A model generated the notes under the pieces. It was not told the origin of the DNA, did no database searches, and saw nothing but the letters and a program-made list of their open reading frames with translations. Made by a program: the position numbers and the translations under genes. A DNA stretch of 64,000 nucleotides from Catonia carolina (lineage: Eukaryota; Arthropoda; Insecta; Hemiptera; Achilidae). Location of the stretch: assembly GCA_035578175.1 (NCBI GenBank), contig JAQMRL010000008.1, forward strand, positions 59,948,541 through 60,012,540, given 5' to 3'. This document shows, piece after piece, positions 43,611 to 55,075 of this stretch (positions are counted from its first letter, which is position 1; every line of letters begins with the position of its first letter).

Positions 43611-43790
43611 TAACACAACAAAAATCAAAATAAACTTTTCTATTTAATGGACTTAAGGGGCTTTAAAAACAATTGTTGAATATGACCGTTATAAACAGAA
43701 AATACGTGAACTTTATACATTTTGAAGAATAACTAATTATTAAAGACATTAAGGAATCAGTACTCCATCATTTATTATGTATTAATTTTC

Positions 43791-43793
<3 letters not shown>

Positions 43794-43834
<41 letters not shown>

Positions 43835-43837
43835 GTT
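43794..43837. repeat. (TG)n microsatellite
   Basis: About 44 bases of TG with one interruption. Unlike most others in this window, no Rep-A sequence surrounds it. Confidence 0.95.
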
Positions 43838-43884
43838 GTCTGTTCTTACTCATTAGTTTACCTTCTCTGGTGGATTTTAATTAT

Positions 43885-43903
43885 TATATATATATATATA
43901 TAT
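43885..43903. repeat. (TA)n microsatellite
   Basis: About nine TA units, 48 bases after the TG tract. Confidence 0.9.
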
Positions 43904-45207
43904 CTTGAACTTACGTATTTTTGTAAAATTTTCCTATAATTTTTTATATAACCGTTTGGTTGTTGTGCCATTATGGATTGAATTTCCATGTTATCATGTA
44001 TTACTTACATTTAAATCACGTTCTGAAATGAAATTGTAAATTTGTGAAAAAATTATGGCTTAATTTTATTTAACCGATAAAAATTTATTGGACGGTTTGT
44101 AAAAATAATGTACATATATATTTTCAAGGAAATTCAGGTCAGCTTACTGAAGGGTCTTGTGATGTAAGTTTTTTTTTTATAAATATTACTATTGTAATCA
44201 TAAAAGGATTAAATATGTTTAGCAGACATCATGTACGCGGTGAAAAATTATATTATAGGTAATATATTTATATAAATATATTGACATTGACATATTACTT
44301 TATTAAATTTATGCAGAATTTATAAATCTATTTACCTCTAAAATTACTACTGAAGGGAACTATTAAATTATGTTATATGATTTAACCTAACATTTATAAA
44401 TTATTAGAATATTATATCTCTTTTGTATTAGTTTTATTTATGGAATTTGGAGGGGAAAAAGATATGAAAAGCTTTTAAAAGTACATGAAATTACATTTAT
44501 TCGGATGGTATAATTTATGTAAATTGCCTTGGTTCACATTGATCCTTATTGATTTACCTTCCTTGAATCTAATCACATTTTCTTCGTTCGACGATTTTGT
44601 TAGGGGATAAGTGGGAATAAGAAGGTTGTAGTGATGGTGAATAAGTGGAAAAGGGGGAATGTGTAACGTTGAAAAAATTTAGTAGGTGGTGGGAGAGAAG
44701 TATAGATGAGGTATACCAACGTAAAGAAATGACAAATGTAATTGGATTCATCCAGAGCTTGATGGATAGGGTTTGCGCGATGACAGGCCCTATAAATTGT
44801 CCCTTTTCCTCCTCGTCTATCCCTTATCCTCATGATCTCTTCCTCATTTTCTCTCTCCCTCATCCATTCCGACTCCCGCAAAACTTCCAAAACCTCCACT
44901 CCTCCTATTTAATTGTTGGTACAGACAAGGTCATCCCTGATCATTGAAATTTACTCCCCTCACCAGTAACCTCATTTGCTCTTCTCGCTTGTTTTTAATT
45001 AAATCACTGCAAAACTATATTTTATTCATTGTTTTCAGAATTGTTCTGAAATTGACCTATTTCCTAAATAAACTTCTTTATAATTTATTATTTACTTTTT
45101 ATTATTAAAAACAATCCTTTTTCTGTTGGTTATGACATGATAACTTATATCCCAAATTTCATTTATAATAATTAATTACAGTCGGATATTTTCCGCTGAT
45201 TTTTTTT

Positions 45208-45605
45208 CTTTCTCTTGTTCATATGAAAATATAGGAAAGAAAGTATTGTTTTCATATCGATTCTTCGAAATCAAGTTTTCACCGAATCTACACGTTTTAA
45301 GACCCTCTTAACTAAAAAAACCCATGTTTTTAGCGATTGGTGTGTGTGTGTGTGCGCTCGCGCGTGTGAACAGAATATAGACACTACTACCGGACCGGAC
45401 CCGATACGAATATTTCAATCAAAATCGGTCAACCGGAAGTAGTAGTTTATTGTGTTATTTTTCACTTTGCTATTTTCTCAAAAACGGCTCCTACGATTTT
45501 TTCAAAAATCGCCTCATTCACTACATTTTAATGTTCTGTAAGATATGGTTGGTGCTATGTTTGCTGAAATTTTCCGTATTTTTAAGCCAAATTGCAATTG
45601 ATTTA
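45208..45605 (-). repeat. Rep-A copy 10, truncated
   Basis: The + strand runs CTTTCTCTTGTTCATATG, GTTTTCACCGAATCTACACG, GTTTTTAGCGATTGG, a (TG)n tract at 45340-45368, CGGTCAACCGGAAGTAGTAG and CTCCTACGATTTTTTC. It then jumps to TTTCCGTATTTTTAAGCC near the 5' part and fades. Confidence 0.78.
45340..45368. repeat. (TG)n microsatellite inside Rep-A copy 10
   Basis: TG units followed by a CGCTCGCGCG interruption and further TG, at the fixed Rep-A site. Confidence 0.9.
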
Positions 45606-46344
45606 TGTTCTCAGATAATGAACTATGACTGAGATAATAAATTACGTTTACTAATGATTTTATATTGAAAAAAATAGTGGGTGTTTCGTATTACTTGTCC
45701 CCAATTTTTCGGTTGTTTTAAAAATTATTTTATGTATTTTGATAAGTAGAACAGAAACGAATTGCTTTAAAGGTGAATAAAAATAGGTAGGCCTATGTAC
45801 TCTGAACAGAGAACGTAGGCAATAAAACGGATGCAATATTTACAGCTAAGAGAATGCAGCAGGTTTAATTACGCGGCCCGATAAAGAAAGCATTTCTTTG
45901 CTTAAATTGTAATTAGAGTGTACTTTGGGAGTATACTAGGGAATGGTTTGTTCTTTTAATGTTCACTGAAAGAACTGACTAGAGGGAAAGGGAACTTTTA
46001 CTATACAGGAAAAACATAGGCACACATGGGACTCAAGCTGTAACTCCGTCTTTATCGTACTTCGAGGAATATTCTTTTATTATTTTATATTTTTGTTCCT
46101 CATATTTTCTTCAATGATATTTTCATATAATGCATACAATTTTAAATAACTTTATCTAAATTCTTTTTTATAAGCTACCATATTTTGTACTTGTAATGTC
46201 TTAAATTTCTTGATTTAGTATCATTATAATAAAAACAGAAACCGTTTACAGTATTTCGTAATTCATTTATTAAAAATATAAAATAAATTAACATAAAATA
46301 ATTATAAATAACTAACTGTAACTATAATAACTGATAAGGGACTT
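45606..46344. other. No gene seen
   Basis: AT-rich unassigned DNA. Confidence 0.5.
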
Positions 46345-46862
46345 GATGTCGAAAATAAAATAAATAAATTTCAAGCTATTTGTGGTACTATTAACAGGAC
46401 ACTGGGTAACAGAGCTAGAACAGAGACAGTAGTGAAGTTCTGCAAGGTAATGGCAGCCCCAGTCCCCAGTCAGTTATGGAAGAGAGTCATGGGTTACCAG
46501 AAAAAGCCATCAAAGTAGAATCCAAGCAGCTGAAATGAGGTTTTTAAGAAGGGTAAAGGGCAGCTCGAGGTTGGATCTAATACATAACGAGGAAATTAGA
46601 TCCGAGTTGGGTGTATTAAGCTTAAATGAAAAAGTGGAGGAGTACCGGAACTATTCAAGGCAACATTTGGAACGGATGCCAGAGGAGAGAATACCTTTAG
46701 GTGACTTGATGTTCCAGTTGGAAGAAGGGAGGTGGGAAGACCTCGAAGAAGATGGTAGTAGTCGAGATGTTCAGGCTGGTGTGTCTCGTGTTTGTGTAGA
46801 CGTACAGGATGGTTTGTGAGTTCGCAGGCTTATGCCTAATTTTTGTAGTAAGAAGAAGAAGA
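46345..46862 (+). pseudogene. RTE-like LINE 3' end with (AAG)n tail
   Basis: Reading with shifts, the + strand gives NKFQAICGTINRTLGNRAR, then QAAEMRFLRRVKGSSRLDLI, HNEEIRSELGV and LERMPEERIP. This is the conserved post-RT region of RTE-like endonuclease-reverse transcriptases, in the order also seen at 49053-49487. The segment between (SYGRESWV in another frame) shows at least one frameshift. It ends in a short (AAG)n tail at about 46851. The polymerase is absent. Confidence 0.7.
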
Positions 46863-48807
46863 TTTATTAAAAATCCCTTTCATGAGCCGATGCTTCTCAT
46901 CACTCGTGGTAATTTTTAAAAAGACGTGCCTTTGACTTATAGCAAAAACTATTTGTAATTTCTGTATCTACTCGTTTAGAGGAATCGAACGACACTATTT
47001 TTGTTTTTAAATTCCCACTTTAATTTCTTGACTTGCGGTTTCGGGCCGCTTCCAGTTGAAAACAGAACTTTAAACCCAATCCAGGCCCACTGACCTTTTG
47101 TGTAGATTATGATGCCGAAAACAGTTTTTTTGGAATCTCTTGTAGTTTCTGGCCTGTGGGTGTGACGAAAGGACGAACGAAGGAAATTGGTAATGATGAT
47201 TTTAAAAATGTCCACCAATAAACTCAGATACATTATTAAACCTTTCTTTTTGGTTTTTACAATTTATTAAAGTTATTAATTGTTAATAAATCTAAACCAA
47301 TTTATATTTACTAGGGAGAATTATTGTTAGTACCATAAATCCGTCATTGATTCACGCGGAGAACATACCTTGGCCAAAGGTGTTCGTTCGTATAGCGGAG
47401 GGACCCGGATGAATTTTAGGCGCATATTGTGTAACAGGTTTTGTGGAAAATAAAATTAGCTTAGCCGTTGGGTTTTTTTTATTTTGAAATCATAACTAAT
47501 TTAAGGTTTAATAAAATTGTTCGTTAATTTAAGTTATAAAAAAATTCGTTAAAATATATTAGGAAAAAAATCGAACCTATCTAGTGAATTTTTATGTGGT
47601 AAAATCAAGATTTTAATTTTAAAATACAAGTATTGAAATAAAAAATTCAATGATCGTGGTCCCATACTAAAAATGTTTCTATTCCCTGTAAAATTCTTGA
47701 TTGGTGACAATTGGCTTGAAATATTGTAAAAATATTTGTCAGTTTAGGTATAAGTGCATTGTGTGTTTCAACGTATTAGGAACAATAAAATTGAAATCAT
47801 TTTAGATGAAAATCAGACATCTGTAACATCAGTTCATGTTAAATTATGGAGACGGTCATTGTAATTTAATATTACCTATAGTTTCTCTTTGGTATTTAGT
47901 GAAGTAAGTATAATATGTAGAGATAAAGAACAACTGAGAGTTCTCGGGAATTTTTTATCAGAGTCAGCCCTCTCTGAAGAGCTTAGTATTTCACCAACTG
48001 GACAAAGTTTATCGGAAGGAATTTATTTCGGAGGAATATCTCTGTTTCCTCTTGCTGATATGTAACGCGATAGTAATGAGGCATTTAAAGGTAGATTGTT
48101 TTCTTATAATGTTTATAGTGATTAAATATTTAATACGCTAAAATTTAATATAAACTAAGAACGCTCGTGGCGTAAGTTCTGTGGTATTTCCAACGTTGTT
48201 TGTTTTTGTTTCTGAAAATCTTAGTTTTTGTACAATTTATAAAAAAGTACTTTAAAAATAAGAAATGTAATTTTTAGGGGTGTTTAAAGTTTTTTTATTT
48301 ATATTATGTTTCTTTGTTTGAATGTTTTTTGAAAGTGTATATTTTATATAAGGATACATATTTGTTGTTACTAGAATTCGAAGGGGAGTTTTGTTTATTA
48401 TGAGACGAGGTTACGGGGTTGTTCTGTTTTATTCTGCTGGCTATGTTAGGGGTTGTGTAAGTTAGTTTGGCTTGCTGGTAAATGGATTAGGCTGGGATGA
48501 ATAGACTCCGATGAAGGTTTGCCCACATTCAAGAAAGATCTCCCGTCCTATTTTCTTCTCCTTAGTTCTTATTTCTTTGACATGTTAACCCTCTTGAATG
48601 TTTTCTCTTTCGTTCTTACTTTTTTAATGTAAACATTTTGAATATTAATTCTATTTTATAAAGAAAATATTTAGAAATTTAAAAATGATCTACTTTTAAT
48701 TCAATTCAATTAATATATTATGTTTACCTCAGAAATCTCACTCATTTTTTCAAAATGATTTTATAAATTTAAATTTATATTTGAATAATGTATTCCTAAA
48801 TTCATTG
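46863..48807. other. No gene seen
   Basis: AT-rich unassigned DNA. A minus-strand open frame at 46976-47233 has no recognisable domain. Confidence 0.45.
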
Positions 48808-49488
48808 CTGTACGCAGATGACACTGAATATTTTGTGACACAGAAGGTGGCTCCAATATGCCATTTATAAGTTACACAACATTAGCGCAGAATTTGGCTT
48901 GAGAATATCGGCGCAAAAATCAAAGGTTATGGGATTCAAGGGAAGATGGCCGGTTCGCTAAAAAATTATACTTGGCAAGCGACCTATAGATCAAGTTCGA
49001 GATTTTTAATATTAAGGATGCAAGATTTCCTATGGCAAAGATGATGACGTGAGTGGAAAAACTGTCAAAATTTAGCGCTGTATGCGGTTCTATTCGCAGG
49101 ACAATAGGAAAGAAAACGAGAGAGGACACCCAAATGAAATTTTATAGACCAATGGCTATACCACTCATAACATATGGGAGTGAAACATGGGTGTCATTAC
49201 AGAGGAATGAATCTTGTGTCCAGGCTGCTGAAATGAAATTTTTGCGGGGAGTCAAAGGTTGCACGCGGTTAAATAAAGTACGTAACGAAGCTATCCGCGT
49301 CGAGTTAAATGTTTATTCACTGTTGGAAACGTTAAGAATATATAAGAGAAACTGGTTCAACCATTTACTTCGTATGCCAGCTCACAGACTTCCTCTGCAA
49401 GCATGGAAATATAAAACTAGAGGAAAGCGAGGCTTGGGAAGACCTAAAGAAAGAGGGATGATGATAATAATTATTATTATTTCATAAA
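48804..49488 (+). pseudogene. RTE-like LINE 3' part with RT active site
   Basis: It begins with LLYADDTEYFV, the reverse transcriptase active site, followed after frameshifts by EFGLRISAQKSKVM (the GL-IN--KTK block). From 49053 it holds one open frame of 144 codons: KLSKFSAVCGSIRRTIGKK, ITYGSETWVSLQ, QAAEMKFLRGVKGCTRLNKV, RNEAIRVEL, NHLLRMPAHRLP, GKRGLGRPKERG. It runs into an ATGATGATAATAATTATT simple-repeat tail, as expected for RTE-type 3' ends. It is 5'-truncated and frameshifted, so inactive. Confidence 0.8.
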
Positions 49489-49559
49489 TTAGAATAATAG
49501 TTTTATTAAATAACAAACTATTTTACTCTGAGGTTCCTCACTGAGGGAGGTAAAAACTG

Positions 49560-49917
49560 TAGATGTTCAGTGTTTTTTTCATCAAAATCGGTACAAAATG
49601 GGATTTTTGAGATTGCGGCCTTAGTCTGCCGTGTACAACAAAAGTGTATGTAAACAGAACTATAGAAAATTTAAAAAATACAACTTTAATTGTAAGTATT
49701 TTCTTCTAAAGAGCCTAGTTTTAGTATCAATTAATATGTGATTTCTCATATTTTTAAGTCAAAGAGAGGTTTATTTTCATTTTGCGTCATTCACTCATGA
49801 TTAACTTTAGGTTATGATTTTCATTTTACATTGTTTACTAATATTGAACATAAGTTATGTTTTATTATGTGCATTGACAAGATAAAGTCATGTGAGTGTT
49901 TTACGCCAGAGTTTTTT
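49560..49917 (-). repeat. Rep-A copy 11, truncated
   Basis: The + strand shows TTTTTTTCATCAAAATCGGT, a jump to GATTGCGGCCTTAGTCTGC and unit 1 of the central block, TTTTGCGTCATTCACTCATG, and the outer 5' end GTGAGTGTTTTACGCCAGAG. The 3' end is missing. It starts about 70 bases after the LINE tail. Confidence 0.75.
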
Positions 49918-50819
49918 AATAAAAAGTAAACATAGAAACGATAGTTTAAGTAAAATATTTTGATGTTTTACAACCATTTAAAAGTAATATTTTTATTTCC
50001 GTATTAAAGTTTCGGTTTCCCAAATTGTATTTATACTGAAAATATTCATTTCATTTTGTTGTGATATTGTGGTCTGTGAGGAAAGGTTTTTGAGGTTTTT
50101 CCAAAGTTTCCTTAACGGAAATTCAATTTCCTTTTATAGTAAGTAACTCATTTAAGTTAACAAATTAGATAAATGCAATTTATTACAGTTCTTTGATTTA
50201 AATTAAAATGTACACTTTATTTTTCTGACATTAACTATTTTTTTCCTTTTTACAGAGTTGTGTGAAGTTCTAAATTTTGTATGTATAGTACGTTCAAGTA
50301 AGTTTTTTTAGGCGACAATATTTCACTCCATTCCGTGTCACGGTACTACGGTGTCGGGTAAAGAAAGTGATTTGTCTAGACAGGGAGGTTTTCATCTTTT
50401 ATGGTGATCCTTTATTTATAACTGAAGGTGGTTAATTTACATCCTGCCGTTGCAACTTAATTACTCTTTTACTCCCTTATTTATCTCTTCCTATCTCTCT
50501 TACTCTTTTCTAAACTTTGTATATTTCCCTCTTCCTCGTTATCATTGTGTGTGTCTACCGATATCAGGACTGTCGGGTTTACCCCTCCGTTATGGAATAG
50601 CCTCCCTAACAATTAGTTTCTCCCTCACGTCTTATATGTGACTCACTCTTTGCGACTCACGTCTACTTCGACCTTTAGAAACTTTCAATTCTCTAAGGAT
50701 TTCCTCTCCATTCTGCTTGCTATTTTGTAGCGAAATAAACCTTCTCGATGTACATCATACTTTTTGGGAAATATAAAATATTTGTTTCCCGTTAAAAATT
50801 GTTATTCGTTGAACAATAT
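49918..50819. other. No gene seen; pyrimidine-rich tract
   Basis: 50450-50720 is rich in C/T runs on the + strand. The short open frame there shows no domain. Confidence 0.5.
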
Positions 50820-50960
50820 TCTCTGGTTAATAACACGGAAAATCACTCTTTTCATGCTAAAGTAGGCTCTGTAGAGACAAATGCTTAAAGTGAAAGTTGT
50901 AGATCTTTTAATTTCCTGTAAATGTGTCATCACCTTCTTTAAGTGTAGCGAAATATGATT
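50820..50960 (+). repeat. Rep-A fragment, copy 12
   Basis: CACGGAAAATCACTCTTTTC, AGTAGGCTCTGTAGAGA and AAAGTTGTAGATCTTTTAAT are unit 1 of the central block; neither end of the family is present. Confidence 0.7.
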
Positions 50961-50990
50961 TTTTTTAAAATAGCTGAAATTCTTCAAGTA

Positions 50991-51054
50991 ACAGTGACTC
51001 CCAGTCGGAGTCACTGTAATACTGTAATTGTAATACTGTAATTGTAATACTGTA
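50991..51054. repeat. 11-bp hairpin followed by 14-bp tandem repeats
   Basis: ACAGTGACTCC, a CAGTC loop and GGAGTCACTGT form a perfect 11-bp stem. Immediately after it TAATACTGTAATTG is repeated two and a half times. Confidence 0.9.
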
Positions 51055-52368
51055 TAAGCAAGAATTTCCTATTCATTTAAGTCTGTGTGTAAAATTGTTA
51101 TAGCTTAAAAAATAGTAGCTACTGTCATATTGTTTTTTTCATGCTGAAATCTTAAAAAATATCGACATTTTTAAATCACTGTTTTAGCTATACAAGTACA
51201 CGTTTACTGTACTACTATAAAAATTGAAAATGTATGAAAATAAAATTCCCTTTTTTGTGGTAAAAAAATCAAATACTATAAAATTTAACATTAAAGAATG
51301 AAATCCTTTACGAAAACGGGAGTGCGTCTAGTACTCCGGTAAATACGATAATTTACAATATTTTATTGTGTAACCGCAGTGCTTTAAATTTTAAAGTAAT
51401 ACTATTTAAGTAACAATCTATACACACTGTACACAAAATAAGTTTAAACAGAAACTTATTAATCGTTTTCGTACGTAATAAATTAAGGTTCTGTGATAGA
51501 GAATCAGATGATACTGGAAGTCCCATTACAGGACTGAATCGCCTAGAGGTCGAAGTAAACTTTTAGAGGTGGAAGTAGAAAAGGGATTTCCGGTCCGGAA
51601 TAACCTAAGTTTTCCTCGGTGACAGCACGAAGTAGTATGAGTTTAGAAATCAGAGTATGAGTTTAAAAGGGAGGAGAAATTTCGCATGTTTCTTATATCG
51701 GTGAACCGAATTCGTAGAAGAGAATTGTGTGAGAGGAAGAAAGAGAATAGATAAAATGTGTGAATAAGTGAGATAGAACGAGAGGGTGATGTAGAAGAAG
51801 TTAGGCTATAAATTCACTTGCAGAAATCGTGTAGAATGGGTATCTTTGTCGTTCTTCGTGTTATACTACACTACACGACAATCGAAGTCTTACCAAAACG
51901 CCGCCGTTGACAGACTGTATTAGCGTTGTCCCACCCGCTATTAGAATACCAAACAGACGAGAGATATACATGAATACTTTAAACTTCTACAATGTTGCTG
52001 TTGTAGCTGCTGCGTTATCAATGGTAACGTATATCCTGGTCGTGCGTCGCCATATAATGTCCGTTTTATGTTATCATCATGTTGCAGTCAGAGTAAATAC
52101 GGATATACGTATTGTGTATTCTAATGGCGTTTTAGAAATTTTTTTATCCCTGTCAAAAATATAAAAATATTTTTATTTCAGATTGAATGGATTACGTTTA
52201 TTCTAAAAATGTGTATCTTTTTCTTAACAATTTTTATGTAATTCATATATGAATGCAGAAGATTGTGATCAAATCAATGTTTGCTCAAAGAAACCTAAAG
52301 TTAGACTCTGGTAGAGAAAATGGAGAAGAAATAAATTGTGGTGAAATTAAAATTTTTTAAGGAAGATA
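51055..52368. other. No gene confirmed
   Basis: 51480-51960 is less AT-rich than its surroundings and has purine-rich stretches. An 85-codon open frame at 51907-52164 has no recognised domain. Confidence 0.4.
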
Positions 52369-52498
52369 TACGAAGTGTGGCTATTAAATAACGAGACTGA
52401 CGTTGTAAAAAATTTTATTTTTATTGTATACATAATCACTTATTGTCACCTTCAACATACACTCCTTCTCTATCCCTACAACGCTCCATGCGATTTTT

Positions 52499-53116
52499 TC
52501 ATTGTTGGAAACAGTGCTGGAAGTCATCTTCTGTCAGCTTCTTCAGGACACGTGCCGCTTTCTCTTTTACAGTTTCCACAGACTCAAATCTTGTCCATTT
52601 TAATGCAGATTTCACTTTAGGGAACAGGTAGAAGTCACATGGTGCAAGATCTAGTAAATAAGGTGGATGTTCTAAAACTGAGATGCTGTACTTGGCTAGG
52701 AACCTCTTGACAGATAACGCGGAATGAGCTGGCGCATTGTCTTGGTGGAGAATCCATGATTTGTCCTTCCACATTTCGGGGCGTTTTATCTTTACTCTTT
52801 GACGTAATTTAGAAAGTACCTGAAGGTAGTAATATTGATTAATTGTTTGACCTTTAGGAACCCAGTGAAGGTACACAATCCCATGGGTATAAAAAAAAAC
52901 AATCATCATTGCTTTATATTTTGACTTGCTCATTCGAGCTTTTTTGGCTCTCGGTGAAGTTCGGCTCTTCCAGTGCCTGGATTGGCGCTTCGTTTCCGGG
53001 TCGTAAGTAAAAACCACGTTTTATCACATGTTTTTATCGTTTCCAAAAGTTTTGGGTTCAATCGCGTACTAAGTGTCAGTACAAACATTTTTGCGAGCTT
53101 CATTTCAAACATTTTT
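52499..53116 (-). pseudogene. Mariner DD34D transposase, catalytic region, frameshifted
   Basis: On the minus strand, reading from the inversion junction, MFEMKLAKMFV and LLETIKTCDKTWFL carry the first catalytic Asp (CDKTWF, where relatives usually have CDETWF). A base change near 53005 shifts the frame, and from there one open frame of 172 codons reads TYDPETKRQSRHWKS, SKSKYKAMMIVFFYTHGIVY, WVPKGQTINQYYYLQVLSKL, LHQDNAPAHSAL (second Asp) and PPYLLDLAPCDFYLFP (third Asp, 34 residues on). It ends with TEDDFQHCFQQ. The Ser-Pro before DLAPCD is changed to Leu-Leu. The DNA-binding N-terminus is absent. Catalytic triad positions are visible, but the gene is broken. Confidence 0.85.
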
Positions 53117-53118
53117 GA

Positions 53119-53180
53119 GCGGCTCGTGTCCTGAAGGAGCTGATAGAAGATAACTTCCAGCACTGTTTCTAACTATGGAA
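53119..53180 (+). pseudogene. Mariner transposase last codons, inverted arm
   Basis: The plus strand reads AARVLKELIEDNFQHCF before a stop (CAA to TAA), the same C-terminal residues as on the opposite strand at about 52500-52560, followed by the shared 3' UTR and TIR. Confidence 0.8.
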
Positions 53181-53308
53181 AATTCGCATGGAGCGTTGTA
53201 GGGATAGAGAAGGAGTGTATATTGAAGGTGACAATAAGTGATGATGTATAAAATAAAAATAATTTTTTTTACAATGTCGGTCTCGTTATTTAATAACCAC
53301 ACCTCGTA

Positions 53309-53534
53309 TTTCCGATGTTCTTTTTCAATACAACTGTGTGGATCAAGATTTTTTGTGTTAGATGTAATAATTGTAATTTTGAAATGTTGTTATTTTCGTT
53401 TTGTTTATTAATTGCCTTACTAGCTGTATTGTTTAGGGATTCATTAAAAAAATTCCTAATTTTGATATCAAAATCAAATAGTTATATTAAACGTATTTTT
53501 AAAACTTCATTAGTACTTATTAAGCCATACTATT
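53309..53534. other. No gene seen
   Basis: AT-rich DNA between the fold-back mariner and a Rep-A end. Confidence 0.5.
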
Positions 53535-53699
53535 GTTAATTTTCATTTTGCATCATTCACTTATGATTAAAATTAGGTTATATTTTCTGAGGTTATTTAT
53601 TTTGGTTAATTCTAATGTTTTATTACTAATGTTAGGTTATATTGTTAATTATTTGAATTGACAAGAGAAAGTCGTGTGAGTGTTTCACACCAGATTTTC
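53535..53699 (-). repeat. Rep-A copy 13 (5' end only)
   Basis: TTTTCATTTTGCATCATTCA through TTACTAATGTTAGGTTATAT to GTGAGTGTTTCACACCAGAT: the outermost ~165 bases of the family, cut inside before the central block. Confidence 0.8.
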
Positions 53700-54805
53700 G
53701 TTGTAAAAAAAAGTCTCTTAAGTCAACAAGATTTAATTACAAAATTGTGTGTGATATATTTTGACAAAAATACTAAAATATTCCACATTTATAATATCAT
53801 ATAACAAAACATGTTATATTGTAATAAAAAGAGTAATAATAAGTTATTATTATTCAACTGACACACACAGTTGTATTAACTTTGTCATTACATTATTCTT
53901 ATTATGACGCAAAATTAATATTCGTTTTATTAATACATTGCCAGCTTGAATATATTTCATAGTTGGTTGCAAACAGAACGTAAAACACATATAAAGAAGA
54001 GGTTACTATTATTATCCGCACTAAAACCATTACTGCAATATTACTACGTTGTATATAGAATAATATCAAATAGTGCAGTAACACTAGAATAATACTGTAA
54101 TACATTTATAAATGGCATGTTAATGGAATCTCATCTTAAAATGAATATTTTACAGCTGCGTAATATATCTTTTATCTCTCTCAATCTTATATGATTTTAT
54201 CGTTTTATGTATTTCATCTTTGTTTATATAGTTTCCATTTACTTTAGTACCCTTTCCATGTACACACATATATCTTGTTTATATTTACATTAAATATTAC
54301 TTAATTTTTAATGGTTATGGGTTCGGATATTATGATATTCTTCCCTCTGATTGCTCGGTTTTTACACTTGAAAATTATTGTGAAATTATGTCGAAATGGT
54401 TACTTCCCAAGTGTGTTAATGTTGGTGTGTCACAGGGTAGTGTTTTGCTCCAAAATTTATCATCCAGTATAAGTGAAGTGTTAGTACGTAAAACAAATAA
54501 AGAACAATAATTTGTATAGAAAACTCTCGTTAATCTGGACTTAAGGGGACCCACTACAAGTTTAAGTAGTATAATTATCTTATAAAAAATTAAGGTAGGG
54601 CTATTTCTATTTTTTGTTAATCTGTAAAAAAACTTATTGGCATTGACATTGTAGGTATAGATCATTACTGAACATCATTACCCTACCTAATTAGATCTGT
54701 CTATCTATTAGATCTATCTACTTAGATCATTACCCTACCTTAATTAATGTAGGGAATCTATAAGTCGTTACAATACTGTCCTTTATGTAAGTACGTTGTA
54801 GTCTT
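53700..54805. other. No gene seen; short direct repeat
   Basis: AT-rich DNA. ATCATTACCCTACCT followed by AATTA occurs at 54674 and, with one extra T, at 54727; the second is part of a small hairpin (CCCTAC with GTAGGG). Confidence 0.45.
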
Positions 54806-55075
54806 TAAAAACAATAAGCAACCCTGTGACCCAATGAGATGATGATGTGTATGACGTGTAGTCTTGTACAGACTCAGGCTGACCATTCCTGAGAGATTGT
54901 CGTTTATTTAACTCCAACCATCAAAGTAAATCGGTAACCACCGTCTAGCATTCATATCCGTATAAAAGTAACTAACTTTACTAGGATTTGAACCAGAAAC
55001 CTTCGTCTTTGAAAGCCAGGTATTGAACAGCTGACTAACGGCAACGACGTTACCTCTAGACCCATCCTATGGGTT
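54806..55075 (-). mobile_element. SINE-2 copy 1 (tRNA-like head)
   Basis: On the minus strand it starts AACCCATAGGATGGGTCTAG, has an A-box-like GGTCTAGAGGTAACG and a perfect B box GGTTCAAATCC at about 54994, then a body with TATACGGATATGAATGCTAG, TACTTTGATGGTTGG and TCTCAGGAATGGTCAGCCTG, and a conserved end GGGTTGCTTATTGTTTTTA. Three copies in this window share this order, which defines a SINE family. Confidence 0.82.

Larger units (their letters stand above)
43611..45207. other. No gene seen; strand-asymmetric purine/pyrimidine block
   Basis: AT-rich DNA. 44590-44720 is purine-rich on the + strand and 44800-44900 is pyrimidine-rich, giving overlapping long open frames on both strands (44645-44947 + and 44600-44899 -) that are most simply explained by this skew. 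No domain was recognised in either. Confidence 0.45.
52371..53306. mobile_element. Second fold-back mariner: two 3' ends, long and short arm
   Basis: The left terminus reads CGAAGTGTGGCTATTAAATA and the right terminus, on the other strand, CGAGGTGTGGTTATTAAATA; TA at 52369-52370 and 53307-53308 flank the element. The left part (52371 to about 53116, minus sense) holds most of a transposase. The right part (about 53119-53306, plus sense) repeats only the last ~190 bases of the same end. The arms can pair over about 190 bp around a loop of roughly 560 bases. As in the element at 15857-16817, the genuine 5' end has been replaced by an inverted 3' end, but the breakpoint is different, so the two arose separately. 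Confidence 0.85.

Noticed and set aside
44600..44947. Overlapping ~100-codon open frames on both strands
   Set aside because: They are explained by purine/pyrimidine strand skew that suppresses stops; no family recognised.
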